Numbered from the stretch's first letter, positions 13,226 through 26,261 are shown. The stretch: 64,000 nt of DNA from Taxillus chinensis (GCA_023512835.1 CM042088.1:42370271-42434270); one strand, 5' to 3'. Made by a program: numbers and translations. The notes: generated by a model not told the origin, from the letters alone.

Positions 13226-16200
13226 ATGGTGAACCCACAGCAGCACCACAGAGCAGTAGCTCTCCCCAAGCGAATAATCATAATGAGGCACGGCGAGAGC
13301 GCAGGGAACCTTGATGGGTCGGCCTACACCACCACCCCGGACCACCAGATCCCACTCACCCAGCATGGCCTGGCCCAGGCGAGGCTCTCCGGGGAGAGAC
13401 TCCGGCGGGTATTCTCCGGCGCCGGAGATAGATGGAGGGTGTACTTCTACGTGTCACCTTACGACCGGACCCTGTCGACGCTGCGGGAGGTTGGGAGGGC
13501 GTTCTCGAAGAAGCGGGTGATCGGGGCCAGGGAGGAGTGTCGGGTCAGGGAGCAGGACTTCGGGAACTTCCAGGTGGAGGAGCGGATGAAGGTGATCAAG
13601 GAGACCCGACAGAAGTTCGGGAGGTTCTTCTATCGGTTCCCCGAGGGCGAATCTGCTGCCGATGTTTATGATCGCGTTTCCAGTATGTGTTTTTTGTTTT
13701 GTGTCTGTTTGCCCAGAATCCATGCCTTTTATTTTATGTTCATGATCGCTGCCTTTCGTTTGTCTTGTCTCTTTGTTTGTTTGCTTGCTTGCTTGCTGAA
13801 TGTGCTATTATTTTTTTCTTAAAAAAAAAAAAAAAAGACAGTACAAGTTTTGATGATTGATGATAAAACTGCTGTTTTAAATTAGTTTTTGTGTTTTGTT
13901 CCTGATATTGGGTTTGGATACCTAATTTTATTTCAGTGCGGCTCTAGAGCCATTACCGTGCTTGGCTATTTGTCCTTGAAATTACGGCTTGATTTATAGG
14001 AACGATAATGATAATGGTTGGGGGTTGCTTGGTTAGCATGTAAGAAGTATTTTTATTTTTCCCTAAGAACTAGAATCAATTCTTGTTTTCAGAAGAACCC
14101 CATGATGGGCACAGTGGTAAGACGGTCCTGTTCTCCAAACTGCCTTGGGGCACATACTTCTGGTAGTGGGCTGCTGTGTTGGTCGCTTGCATAATTCAGA
14201 GGTAATTGTTGTGAGTGTGGTCCCCTTCATCATAAAAATATAGGTTTCAATAAAAATTTCACATTGAATTCTAATCATAACAATTTTTAGTTCCAACTGA
14301 AGCTAGCAGTTAGATGGGAGTTCTATAATTTGGGCCTTGTACTAGAGAAAATAGGCTACATTGGATGCTGAGATTCAAAATACTTGTTATTTTCATTTCT
14401 TCTCATATTCTCGTGTGATCAAACTGCAGTGCTCAGTTAGAATTGAGCTTAAAATGTTAAATATTGCAAGTTGTCCTAGAAAATGAAAGATGCAATTGTG
14501 GTTAGGTTTGTCTGACATTAGATTGGTTCTTCAGATGTGCATGGTCCAGTGAAACTAAGGTTGCAATTGTTTAATTACTAACTACTTGCAATTAATCTAA
14601 ACTGAGTTTTTTCATGTCTAAGAACAATAGGCAGTAGCAGGTTTCTTATAAGATTTTGTTTCCTTTTATCTTAAAAATAAAAAATAAAAAGTCATAAAAT
14701 CATTATCATAACAGAAGTCTTATATTTAACTTTCTCTATAGGTTTTGTAAAGTATTTGTTAATGTATTTAAAAGTATCGTTTACTCCCTATAATCATTAA
14801 ATTACATATAAAAAATTCCTCTCATCTTTATGTTTTTTATAACTTTGACTTTTATTTAATATTAAATTATAAAAAAATTATTATTAAATAAAAAATTAGT
14901 ATAAATTATTAGTTTAATGATATAGAGAGTAATGTAGAGAATTTATTGTGATATATATTTGTATAGGAAAGCAAAAAATAGTTTAAATGTGCAAAGTTAA
15001 GAAAAGTACTTGAAAAGTTAGTGTGACTGCCCTAACGTAGGCATGAAGAAGCTTGAACTTTAACAGAGCGATTTGATGGTTAAAACTTAACCAGTGCCAT
15101 ACTTAGGCCAGCTTTTGTGCCTGAAAATCTCTTTGCTTCATTTAAAAGAAAACAACTGGGTAGTGGGTAACATATAGCAAGATATTGCTTAGGAGTTAGG
15201 ATTCTTTTAGTCTGCTTTTGTAAGCCAAAATAGATTAGAGATAATTAATTTTAGTCCTAAGATGATCACTGAAGAATTTAAAACACTGAGCAAGGAGTGG
15301 TCATGAGTTGCATGGAGATGTACAAAAAGTAATGATAATCTATTTATGATGTTAAACTTTTATAGGTCTTCTAGTCCAACTCATTAGCATAAATACTTGA
15401 AGTAATGTGCTGCAGTTACATCTAGGCTAGCAATAAAAATGTTTGGACATTCACTCAAATACCCCGTTGAAGTCTATATTACTTTTCCATTTAAGTTTGT
15501 TCGGGGTGTCTTCTCCTGTTGAAAGGGCCAAAATATCTTCCTCAATCATCATATAAGAAGTAGGCGCTATGTTTCAGGAGACTTCTACGTCAGACATTCC
15601 TAGCTCTAGGAAAGCTTTTCAAAACAGCCTCCACATTCCTTTTTTCTTTTTAAGTGGACCTTGACTCTAAGTCCACCTTTTGTACTGAGTGTGTGGGTTG
15701 CCTTATAAATCGCGTAGTTATTTTTTATTTTTTTTTGGCCATCTTGTTTGCCATTTTCCTCTCTTTACTTAATCTAATAAACAGAAAAAATTTCACGTAT
15801 TTAATCACCTGGGTATAGATTTGAGGTAGCTAATTAACTACATAATATAATTTACTCTACAACACCGAGCATGCTCAGCTAAACTGAAGGTTAGTTGGTA
15901 TAGATGGACAATTATTTCGTGCTCATGAGAATATCTGAAAATATGTTGGTTGCAATGGACAATTTTGGTGTGCTCTGAAGAGTAGCTTGCTATTAACTTA
16001 AAATTGTCAATTAGGCATTAGTTGTGGATGTTAGGTAATTTTAGCTTTCTTTTTTTGGCTTTTAGTCCGAAGATATGAAATATTGAATGGCATAATCTTG
16101 TCATGTCCTTGTATTGCCGTAAAATCAAGGTATGCACGGTGCAGAGATGTGGCTTGGACAGCTTATCTAGGCTCAACAAGAGCATGATCAGGCCAAGTTG

Positions 16201-16798
16201 AGCTCTAGCAATAAAGGATGTTTATTTATTTATTTTGAAAGGAAGGCTTAGTAATAAGGGATTGTGTTGACAGCCAGTGTTATGTCAAGATCTAACGTAA
16301 AACAGTATTGCCTTTGGTTGTAGATCAATGTGCCTAATGAGGCTGTTGTTTTCTCAATTTTTGATGTTGTAGTGATCATGTTACTTAAGCAGACTGATTT
16401 TTGTAGGTTTTCTTGAATCCCTGTGGAGGGACATAGAGATGAACCGACTCCATCTCAACCCCTCCAACGACTTGAATCTCATAATTGTGACGCATGGCCT
16501 AACTGCCCGCGTCTTCCTCATGAAGTGGTTCAAGTGGACGGTTGAACAATTCGAGCACCTAAACAATCTGGGCAACTGCGACTTTAGGGTGATGCAATTA
16601 GGCGATGGCGGAGAATACAGCCTCGCCATCCACCACACTGATGAAGAAATGCGAGAATGGGGGTTCTCTCCTGAAATGATAGCTGACCAGAGATGGCGAG
16701 CACAGGCTGTTAGGGGTGATTGGAATGAGGCTTGCCCTTGGTACCTGGATGCTTTCTTTGATCACCTAGCCGAGTCGGATGACAACACTGAAGACTGA
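13226..16798 (+). CDS. Phosphoglycerate mutase-like (histidine phosphatase) protein, AT74 type
   Basis: Two exons, 13226-13682 and 16407-16798, with a 2.7-kb intron (CCA|GTATGT donor, TTTTTGTAG acceptor); 849 coding bases, 282 residues. The branch-1 histidine-phosphatase signature is complete: RHGESAGN with catalytic His22 (Arg21, Gly23), Arg81 in SPYDRTLST, acidic Glu109 in REQDFGN, and the second His182 in LIIVTHGLTARV. The order RHG, R, E, H and the length fit the plant AT74/AT74H phosphoglycerate mutase-like family, soluble proteins whose substrates are poorly defined, so true glycolytic mutase activity should not be assumed. Exon 1 is GC-rich (about 60%) compared with the AT-rich intron. 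ATG 13226 is the first in-frame ATG after a GC-rich leader. The gene diverges from PIEZO, with the array between them. Confidence 0.92.
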
Positions 16799-17329
16799 TA
16801 ACGGAGCTCTTCAAATTATTTGAGTAGTTGTCCATAAACTGCTGTGAAATTTGATTTTCACTTGTTCATATTTAGCTTGTAACCTGATTGTCTCTCTTCT
16901 CTGTTTCGCTGAGAATCGAAAGTCAAAAATGATTGAAATTCTTTTTGTATCAAGGTGGTTATTAAGTTGATATTTTGATAGGAATTGGAATCGGATATAT
17001 TGGAGTTCGCCAAGAATCATTACAAATACACGCAAGGAATGTGTTTAAAAATCCTTGATATGCGTCCTATGATATAGTAACCGCATGTCTATGTGATTGA
17101 TTCGTGACATATATATTAAGGCTTTTAAAGTATCAAGTGCAAATAACAGATTAAAACAAGACAATGTTACATAGGACATTGAGGAAGTAATTTGTGTAAG
17201 GATATTCCTATTGCATATTGAATTAATTTATTTTTTATATCAGTTTGAACGAGACAATGTTATGTAGCGAATATTTGTTAAAAGATTATTACAAGAATGA
17301 TGATGTTTGTTCATGTGTTTTTATTTTTT
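16799..17329. other. 3' flank and AT-rich intergenic DNA
   Basis: Probable 3' UTR of the histidine-phosphatase gene, then AT-rich DNA leading into a copia remnant. No gene seen. Confidence 0.5.
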
Positions 17330-18360
17330 AAAAAAGTATTGAATTAGCAATTGTGGCGGTTTATATGGATGGTCTAAACTTATTGAAATTCTTAAATAGC
17401 TTAACAAAATTGTGCTATTTGAAAAATGAATTGACAAATAATTTAAACAAAATTAAGTTTTGCATTGGATTAATGATTAAATATTTCCTAGAATAATTAT
17501 TTACTTCATGATCTACATATGTAGAAGAGATTCTGAAACAATTTTATATAGATAATATACATTTCTTGACATTGCCTATGGTTTGTTTAATCATTTGATA
17601 CAACAAAAAGAATCCATTTTCATCCACTTAAAGATAGAGAAAAGATACTTTGTCCTTGAAGTACCATATTGTAGTAAAATTTGATAGCATTAACATATCT
17701 TACTAATTATACTTTACCCAATATAGTTTTTTTTTCTTGTAAATCTCATTACACAATATAGCTTTATACCAATTCAAAGACATAGGGATGGTATTAAATA
17801 CAATTTGTGTTACCAAAAGGGTATATTGATTTAAGATTGTTTTACTCTCAAAAACTAGGATATACTTTAGTGGAATATGTATTTGCAAGTTATTTATCTA
17901 ACCCACATAAAACCAAATATGTTATATCATGAAGATTTGTAAAGCAATCTTTGGCAGGAATATTTTAAAATTATTGTAAAATTATTGTAATCTAGGAAAT
18001 AGAATGACAATGTGTACAATTGAGGAATACCATATTCAAACTTTATATGAGCTAACTTCAACAAGAGATAGTCTTAAAAATTTATATGAAGATAATGCAG
18101 TCTGTATTGCATAACTCAAAATGAGGATATATCAAATGTTATAGAACAAAAACATATTTTTAAAGTTTTTCTATACACTTAACTTTAGAAAAAATGGCAA
18201 AATCGATATTCAACAAATCTGTTCTAATGACAACTTAACTAGTATATTTACAAAAATACTCCCAACATCCATATTCAAGAAAAATATTTTGAGATTGGAA
18301 TGTGTTGACTTAAAGGTCTACAATGATGAACATCATGGAGAGTAATTATACTTCGTTATT
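17330..18360 (+). mobile_element. Decayed Ty1/copia RT-RNase H remnant
   Basis: Translation in shifting frames gives copia landmarks in order: IVAVYVDGLN (the usual YVDD with a changed second Asp), KFCIGLMI, STYVEEILKQFYID, a VPY segment, YLSNPHKTKY, ISWRFVKQSLAGIF, QCVQLRNTI, LYEDNAVCIAQLK and NLTSIFTKILPTSIFKK. Stops and frameshifts are frequent, so it is inactive and old. Only the 3' half of a pol gene remains; gag and integrase are absent, and no LTR pair was found, though the following bases to about 18490 look like copia 3' flank. Confidence 0.82.
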
Positions 18361-18765
18361 GTTTTATTATATAGGGTTTTCCTAGAAGGGTTCTAATGAG
18401 TTAGTAGTCTCTATACTCCAAATATATATACTCCTTTTTCTTAATTAATTTTTATCCCATATTGAGTTTTGTTAAATAAGGTTAAGAGGTAGTTTTTTAG
18501 TCTTAACTTTGTAAGAGTTTGGAATTATTGTCAACACATGATGGTATTTGGTTAACAAGCAATACAAGTGAAAGATCTTATAAGATTGAAGACAATGGAT
18601 TGTATTCTATGATATTATACCTCATAAAGTATAAAGAGCCCCTCAATACTTTAACAGAAAGAAGAGTGAAGTTCACCCAAATAGTGACGTTCAAAATTAG
18701 CATACTTGAATTCAATCAAAGTGCTCTAACAAAACACATGACCCTAGAGAAAACTAGACAACATA
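18361..18765. other. AT-rich debris after the copia remnant
   Basis: Contains short strings usual at a copia 3' end. The 84-codon frame at 18519-18773 resembles nothing I know and lies in AT-rich DNA. Confidence 0.4.
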
Positions 18766-19510
18766 TAGTTTAAAGGAAAATAGACGACTTTAAATCATAT
18801 AAGAAGACTTATAGGTCTATCAAAGGACTTTAAAGGAATATACATAAATTTGAAGAAAACCACTTATGTGTCAATCATAGAACCTTGAGAAAAACATAAG
18901 TCTTTAAATTATTATAGGCTTTCAAGTTAAAATCATAGGACTTTATAATCTAAGGACTTTCAAGTCAAAATTAAAATCAAAAGACTTTAAAGAATAGATG
19001 GGTTTTAGAAGTCAACCTTCATCAGATGACTTGAAAATAAGAAAGATTTCAAATAAAAAGGCTTTTGAAGTCTATCAACATGTGTAGCAATCAAAAGGGT
19101 TTAAATTAAAAGACCTTTCACCTTGGATATCAAAAAACAATGCTATCCTACTTAAATATTAAAAAGGTTTTACTATTAGGTTATTACTTTCCAAAATAAA
19201 GACTTTAAAGTGAATCAAATGAGTTTGATATTAAAAGACTTTAAAGGATATTAAAACAACATTATCCTACTTAAAGTACATATCATACAAGTTTGATGTT
19301 AGAAAAATTAAGTTTCATAGAGTGCATTACAACCAGAAAGCTTTGAATTAAAATAAGAGGACTATCATTATATGACTTTTAATAAAGGGCCTTTAAATTA
19401 AAATTAAGACTCTCATTATAGGACCTTAATTAAAGGACGTTTAAATTAAAATCAGAATACTCTTATCAAACGACTTTTATCAAAGATCCTTTGCTAATGA
19501 GAATGCATGG
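18766..19510. repeat. Degenerate interspersed GACTTTAAA-type repeats
   Basis: More than fifteen variants of (A)GGACTTTAAA, GACTTTCAAGT and AAAGGCCTTTAAATTAAAAT recur at irregular spacing of about 30-60 bp. It looks like an old satellite-like or repeat-rich transposon body. No coding function is evident. Confidence 0.6.
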
Positions 19511-20560
19511 AAATTCTAAAATGTGGCAAACTTTACAAAATGCTTTAAGAGAAACCATAGGACTGATATATTATACCAATGGTTAGAAATGCAAGGGTAA
19601 CAAACCAATAATAGCTAAACTAAAAGTAGCCCAATTTTTATGGATATGTATAAGGTGAGTTATTATGTAATAGGACACGACATAGTTTTCGGCTTCATTA
19701 TTAAAAGGTATAATAAACCTTGATTTGAGAATGAGGCACTGGCAACCAATAGTAGTTGTATAAAAGCAAAAAGAAGACTCTTTATGTGTTAACTAATGTT
19801 GGAATATGCTAAAAGAAACTTGAGCAAAAACCATATTTTCTCATAGAGAGACAACTAATGTTTATGGTGATAAAGTGATGCTAGCATAGCAAGCAAGTAG
19901 AGACTGAATATGAAAAAAAGAATAAACAATATATATAGTTAATATTCTTTTATTATATTAGCTTTTGTGTGATACTATGAATCAAAGCATTAGCTAAAAA
20001 AATCTTAAAATTAATAAACAGTTGATCTAAATAGCGACCTTTACAAGACCTACCACTTCGTGTTAGATAAATTGTCTGAAATATGATTATGTATATTGTT
20101 GTTATTAGTATGTAGCAACAAATCTACCACACTCAAATCCGTCAAAGGTATCAATTGTTTATAAAAGGTTTAAAAGACAAAATCTTAAATAGTGTTATGG
20201 GGTTTGTTATTATAAAAGAATTTTTAAAATTTTTAAAAAGTTTTAGTTGTAGCTAATAGTTATGTAGTTTAAATTTGAATTAAATTAAGGGTAATTAATT
20301 CACCCCCTTTCTCAGCGGCCAAATTGTTAAGCCATTCTTATGAACTTTATAGTAGTATTTTATAGTGTGTCATTGTAGTTAAATATTCTTTATATTTTGA
20401 TATATTATGGATATATAGTGAATGATATGAAACCTCCCGAATTATTAGTATTACATCTATGATTTTTTGCTATAAATATAGGACTCTTGTTATCATTGCA
20501 ATATATAGAAACAAAAATAAATCTTTTAACTTTTTCCCCTTTCTCTTTGTTTCACATTAA
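19511..20560. other. AT-rich intergenic DNA, no gene seen
   Basis: No open frame with family resemblance, no RNA gene and no clear repeat border. Confidence 0.6.
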
Positions 20561-20565
20561 CAAGC

Positions 20566-20770
20566 ACTAAGAAAATAAGCTATTGAAACGAACTTAGAAC
20601 TGTCCATAGTAAAAATATATTTTCATCTCAAATCAATATCTAGAACGATTTTAAATCGTTGCATGTCAATTGTTATCGTCTCAAATGAAAATTTTAGAAT
20701 AAAAATTATCTTTTTATCACAAATTTTTGTGACGATTATTGTCATCCTAAAGTTAATCTAATTAATTAGT
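20566..20770. mobile_element. Possible CACTA-type transposon end
   Basis: CACTAAGAAAA at 20566 is followed by subterminal-type repeats (ACGATTTTAAATCGT near 20645, GTGACGATTATTGTCATCC near 20730) like those at CACTA ends. No matching opposite end was found, so this is weak. Confidence 0.2.
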
Positions 20771-21937
20771 TAACTTTTTAAATATTTGAGACTCTTTTTT
20801 CATCCTAAATCCCTAGGAATAGTTTTATCCATCGCAAAGTAAATTTAATTTTAGCTTATAATAATCTGATTCTCTTAATAATTTCTTTTAGTAATATTAC
20901 TAGACAAAAACTTTTTTTATATAAATTATTTGTCAAAAGAATTTAGACATTTCTTGAATTTGAGTGGACCGAAGAGGAATGGGGAGCACCCTTCAAATTG
21001 ACTCATATATACCTCCACCAACGCTCAACTCAAAATTGCTCGAGATCAAGGACAAAGCCCAATCTTGCTCGAGCTTTCCGATGGTGGTAGAAAACCCCCC
21101 GAAGGTGGAACGGGCCACCATCTGAATCCAGCAAAAATGAACACAGGGAGAGAGTTATTAGCGCCGCCTCCGCCTTCGTCGCTGCTGGCGATGATTCTCT
21201 GAGCTAGTGAGCTTTAGCATTTTCCTCTGCTAACGCATCGCAAAAGGCTCTGTGAGTGATCAAGCTATCCCTCTCCTTCACAACCATAGCACCAAAATAA
21301 GGAAACACAACGATGATGATGATAATAATAATATCCCACCCACATATAAACTAAGAAAAACGAAAAGTTCATTTTGTTTTTGCCGAGGAACCAACCAAGG
21401 GGCGGCAACCAATTAAACAGAAGACTGATAAACAAACCAGACAGAAAATGAATCCAACCTGGAGAAGAGAGTCCCGCAATCGCATGTGTACTCTCTGGTG
21501 CCACAGGTCTAAAAATGGGCCTTCCGGTCGGACTGTACGGCGGCGTAGCTTTTGGTGAGATGGGACCTGTGGTTAATTTTCAATGGCCAGAAATGACAAG
21601 GGAGAAGACAGAGTCGAGGTGTGAGGGAGGAGGCCGATTATACTTTTTTTTTTTTTTTTGTATAGTATTAAATGAGTTATAATAAAAATTTATGAATTAT
21701 TCTCGTATAGTATTTTAATTTTTAAAATTACATTTATTTTATAATGTGAGTCAATGGATGCAAATTGCAATTATTACATACATTACACAAACTCTTTCGG
21801 TTAAAAGGAAATTCAATATGAGTTTTTTAAACCGCCGGTTTTTGAAAATTGATTCAAATTCACTCCATTTGGTTTGGAAATAAATTAAATATTTTTAAAT
21901 CAATCAAAATTTATTAAAGTTACGCATTGAATATAAT
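20771..21937. other. Intergenic, with an unassigned GC-richer patch (20990-21640)
   Basis: The patch has gene-like composition, with possible splice signals on minus (GGATTCAG before an ATG near 21120), but yields no recognisable protein. It could be a UTR or a decayed first exon. Flanks are AT-rich. Confidence 0.35.
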
Positions 21938-22201
21938 AGAGTGGAGGATTGGAATGCACGACTTGGGTGGTGGGAAAAAAATGAGTTCTTGGTCCGATAC
22001 ATATGAATTTTGTTCGGATGATAATGTTATGTAATATTATTCCAACGATAGATTAACATAAATATTTATTAAAAAAATATATTTGCTGACTCACACAGTC
22101 GTTAAATAGATTTTAAAAAAAAAAAAGTTGAGCCAGCGGGGGGAGACCTCTACAAATACGATAACATTAACCAATAGTCAGGCAATAGGTGAATCAGGGT
22201 C
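21938..22201 (+). promoter_or_regulatory. Protease gene 1 promoter, conserved with the other copies
   Basis: Shares blocks with 29808-30005 and 37310-37520: GAGTGGAGGAT, a GACTTGGGTG block, TTTGCTGACTC, AAGTTGA, CTCTACAAATACGA (possible TATA-like element) and an identical leader ending AGGTGAATCAGGGTCATGGAT. Compared with the other two it carries about 100 extra bases near 21985-22080 and lacks the GTCGTCGCACGACC segment. Confidence 0.65.
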
Positions 22202-24195
22202 ATGGATCTATCTTTCATTTCCTCAACGCGTCGTCTAGCCATCTTCCTCTTTTGTTCTCTCATTTTTTCTTCTCCCCTGTTTGGAAAATGCTATGGTGCT
22301 CCAGAAAACTACACGGCTTCCACTGTGAATGATGCTGATGTTGGGTCTTACGTTGTTGCCGTCAGCTCTCTACTGCCGGAAGAGAGATGTGCGTGCAATG
22401 ACACCAACATGATGATGAAAGGTCAGTCAGTCAGTCCCTCCCTTTTTAAAAAAAATATATAAATTTTGATATTCAAAAGTGGGTTACTCTGCATGGTTCT
22501 GATAATTATCATTGTTTTTATTTTTTCTTTTCCAAATAAAAAAATGGATATTAATTAGCTTATTTCGAGTTGTACTGCAATGCATGCATTGAAAATTATG
22601 GGTCGTGGGTGAGGGATAAGAGCGCTCCTTCAGTCCTACTTATAAAAGCTTGTTGTATTTTACGTTATTATTGTACTTATTATATGAATTTCATTAATTC
22701 TCAATGATTCTCACCGTCTTCATATATTTGTTCTTAGTAAAATGTGAAACTCTAACAAAGAAACACTATATAAGACCTATGATAAAATTTGTCGATCATA
22801 ATATCAATATAAAAATAACCGACGAGGTACTGTATATATAAACGTTCCCTTGCAGGTAATGATGACGAGCTCGAACTGGTCCACACGGATAACCCATGCA
22901 CCAAACACGGAGTCGGAGGAGGCCAAAAAAAAGCAGGCGCTACTCATCAATCCATCATCGCCAGCACGTTTTCCCGAGACCAAAGCCGAATCAACTGGCT
23001 TCTTTCAGCATCCAATGTTGGTGGGGCGCAGTTGTCGTCGTCCTACGCAGACAGGGCCTTCGGGCGGTTTTCACAAGCTGCTGCGACGATCCTTCCGACC
23101 ATATACTGGCAGCCACCGACTGACAGCGATGTATACGTGGTAAAGATCAGCCTGGGTTCCCCACCCCAATCACTCTCAGTTGTGTTCGACACAGCTGGAA
23201 GCAACATTTTGTGGACCCAGTGCGAGCCATGTCTCCGACACTGTTACCCCCAGCGCGAACATATATTTGACCCCAAAACCTCCACAACCTTTGCTAATTT
23301 CACCTGCCACTCCAGGGTTTGTCGAGAGCTTAACGCCACCGTCGCAGCTGGGTGCTTCGAGAACACCAAGTGCATCTATGCAATCACCTACGGCGACACC
23401 GACACCTATTCAGTTGGGTATTGGGCACAGGACACCTTGACACTGACACCCTCGGCCGTGTTCAAAAACATCAGGTTCGGGTGCGGCCAGCTGAACAATC
23501 TGACTAGTAATGGTACCTTCGCCGGCATCCTAGGGCTCACCCGCGACAGTCCATCCATAGTGTCCCAAACGGCCGACACGTATGACCAGGTATTCTCCTA
23601 CTGCTTTCCTTCTAAGCCCTGTTTCTCAGGGTTTCTCAAATTCGGAAGGAGTTGCGTGACCCCAGCCACGAAATTCACGCCCTTAAAGAAGAACCCGCCA
23701 AAGTATCCGTCCTACTACTTCATTGAGTTGACCGGAATAAGTGTCGCCGGGAAACAGATACGGGTTAACAGATCTGTGTTGACGACCGCCGACACTTTCA
23801 TCGACTCCGTCACCACCTGGACATACCTTCCCAGCATGGCCTATGCAGCCCTTCGCGCGTCGTTCAGGGAAGAAATGAAAGACTACCCACTGTTGCCTTC
23901 CGCGACCAACGACTCCTATTCCCCGCTGGATACGTGCTATGACCTTAGCAACCTCGACACGGTGCGTGTGCCGTCCATTAGCCTGTTCTTCGCCGGCGGT
24001 GTTGTGGTTTCTATACCGCCCTCTGGAATCTTGGTTGCTTCCTCTGAAACTGGGAAAAAAATAGGATGTCTGGCTTTCGGTGACAATGGTAATTTTAGCC
24101 TTGCTATCATCGGATATACGCAGCAAAAGACACACGCAGTGGTCTATGATGTCGGGAGAAGAAGAATTGGGTTTGGGCCTAAGGGGTGCCATTGA
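22202..24195 (+). CDS. Nepenthesin/At5g10770-type aspartic protease, catalytic motifs altered
   Basis: Exons 22202-22421 and 22856-24195; intron 434 bp (GAAAG|GTCAGT donor, CTTGCAG acceptor); 519 residues with no stop. A signal peptide (hydrophobic core about residues 12-30) is followed by a prosegment and an A1-family protease body with the conserved WTQCEPC, YGD flap region, FGCGQ, GILGL, SQTA and FIELTGISV blocks. These enzymes are normally secreted or plastid/vacuolar endopeptidases. Both active-site motifs are abnormal: the first reads Asp185-Thr-Ala-Gly-Ser (a 3-base insertion into DTGS), the second Asp390-Ser-Val (Gly to Val in DSG). The catalytic Asp residues remain, but the psi-loop geometry should be disturbed, so I predict a weak or inactive protease-like protein. 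The paralogue at 37521-40599 has normal motifs. Long maintenance of the frame despite this suggests a recent change or a non-catalytic role. Confidence 0.88.
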
Positions 24196-24632
24196 TCAAT
24201 CATTCAATATCATATATTGCTTATTGCATGCATGCCCTTGGAGTTGGAGGGGTAATAACAATACAATATATATAATTACGTACTTTGTCAATAAGCAAAA
24301 TTATATTGCAACACCCGAGCACGTGTTTGAACGGGTAGATCAGTGTGTTATTTAATTATAATATCTTAAATCAAAAATTATGTCAGTGATGTTGTAAAAT
24401 CAAATAGAGATTGCATGTTAAATCAGTATCATCACCTTGATTTAATAAAAACTAGCCGATATTGCATGGGATAATATAGGAGGTTTTAAAAAAATAGAGC
24501 AGGAATATAAAAAAGTAAATACATATGTGAGAATTCTAAAAATGTATAGAAATTCATGAGGTGAAAATCGTCCACCAAATGAATGCTTTCATAACAAGAA
24601 GCGAAATATTTATATTGATTTTTAAACTCTTC

Positions 24633-24659
24633 TTATATATATATATATATATATATATT
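24633..24659. repeat. (AT)n microsatellite
   Basis: Uninterrupted TA dinucleotides downstream of protease gene 1. Confidence 0.95.
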
Positions 24660-25150
24660 ATAAAATTAAAATTGCAAGAGAAAAAAAAACCTAAAATGAA
24701 TCACAGTAAACTATAATTCTTCAAAAGAATAAATTATGTTCTAAAATCCATTATTATTATTATTACAAGGTTACTTATTTTAAATTTAATAATTATATTT
24801 AAATACTAAATTAACCTAAAAATTGCTCAATTAATGGAAATTTAATAATTTGCTATATATAATTAACTAAACGTAAAATTAAAAATCAATATAAATAATT
24901 AATGTAAAACTTTATAACCAAATATGAGAAAATTTAAGAAAAGTCATAACCACTCGCAATTATTAATCCAATTTAACAAATAAAAAATTATAATTACCGT
25001 TTTGTGGCATATTTTGTCAAATATTATTATTAATTTAAAATTAAATAATATTTTTCTTTCACTCTTTTCATCCTTCCTACCCCTAAATTCCGCTATACCA
25101 TAACCCACAACCTCTGTCGGTACAGTACATCTTTAACCAACAGGATTGTA

Positions 25151-25154
<4 letters not shown>

Positions 25155-25185
<31 letters not shown>

Positions 25186-25254
25186 CATATATATATATAT
25201 ATATATACATACACACAGATATATATATACATACATATATATATATATATATAT
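25155..25254. repeat. Compound (AT)n/(AC)n microsatellite
   Basis: Long AT-dinucleotide tract broken by ACATAC and ACACACAG. A Tyr/Ile-rich minus frame here is an artefact of the repeat. Confidence 0.95.
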
Positions 25255-25808
25255 TTCATATTCACAATTAATCAACTTTAATAATTAGTGAAATTTTAAT
25301 TTTAATTTTAATTATCCTGGAAGAAATAATAGAATACTCCACAAAGATTGGATTCATCACTTTTTTTTTACATATTCCTAATAAAACAAGCTGGTCAAAT
25401 TGAAGGAAATGAAAATAACAGTTTAGAACTTGTTTGGTATGCTAGTTTTTGTATTTTATTAGATTTCGTATCGAATTATAATTTAAAAATAATTTATGTT
25501 TGATAGGTGAGAGAATATATTTTAAGAAGAGTTTGTATTTTCTAAAATTAAATAAAAAATAATGAGATTAATTAATAAAATAATAAAAAATTAAAATAAA
25601 AAATATTTAAATATGCCAAACCAATTAAATTTAAATTTAAAAGTAAGAAATAATTAAATATTTTTAAAAAAATTATAAATTTATCTTCTTAAAAAATAAA
25701 TTTTAAAATTAAATAATTTTAAATTGAATCATAATTTTGAAAATAATATATTTTCAAACCATTCTAATGTAATATAGAATAATTTTTATGAACGATCTAT
25801 TACCATAA

Positions 25809-25860
25809 ATCTAACTTACGATATATTCTTAATATTTTCAATTATTAATTTTTCATTTGC
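25809..25860. repeat. Left part of duplicated segment split by a transposon
   Basis: Matches 31147-31200; homology resumes at about 29002-29230. The paralogue is uninterrupted, so it acts as an empty site for the insertion at 25862-28981. Confidence 0.75.
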
Positions 25861-25987
25861 TTATAGGGGTGGGCAACGGGATCCGTACCCGCTATCCTCG
25901 ACGGAGCTTACCCCGTCCCTGCAATACCCCCGCTCCGCCGTATCAATATATGTCCACGTACGACTCACGCAAGACGATTCCCGTTCC

Positions 25988-26254
25988 ATGAATCCACACG
26001 ACGCAGTCCACATCTTCATCCGCTTCCCGCTCCAGCTGCGTTGCGGCTCTTCTCCTACGTACGCTCCCACCCGACGCAGATCCATAAAGCCCGCGACTCC
26101 GAGCCCTAGGTTCCTGAATCTCACTCCTCCCAACTTGAACTCGTCTCCCCAAATTCTCAAACTCAAAGCAGCCTTGAGGCCCTTCCTGGAAGATGAATTT
26201 GCAGAGCAGTTTCTGCGGAGCAACACCATCGCCGACTTCATGAGATTCAAGTGA
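25988..26254 (+). pseudogene. Unidentified GC-rich gene fragment
   Basis: An 88-codon open frame with gene-like composition inside the composite element. It ends in a credible protein-like stretch, [20 protein letters not shown], and then a stop. I do not recognise the family. Abrupt GC-rich borders within AT-rich DNA favour a captured host exon. Confidence 0.35.
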
Positions 26255-26261
26255 GGCGTCG

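Larger units (their letters stand above)
24196..25808. other. 3' flank of protease gene 1, duplicated block
   Basis: No gene. Bases about 24825-25020 are homologous to 41395-41560 (downstream of protease gene 2), and 25318-25420 to 36437-36530, so the duplication included flanks. Contains (AT)n runs. Confidence 0.65.

Noticed and set aside
13311..13723. Several overlapping frames on both strands in the histidine-phosphatase first exon
   Set aside because: Shadow frames caused by high GC content; the 13226 frame carries the full family signature.
25093..25275. Tyr/Ile-rich minus frame
   Set aside because: Translation of an (AT)n/(AC)n microsatellite.
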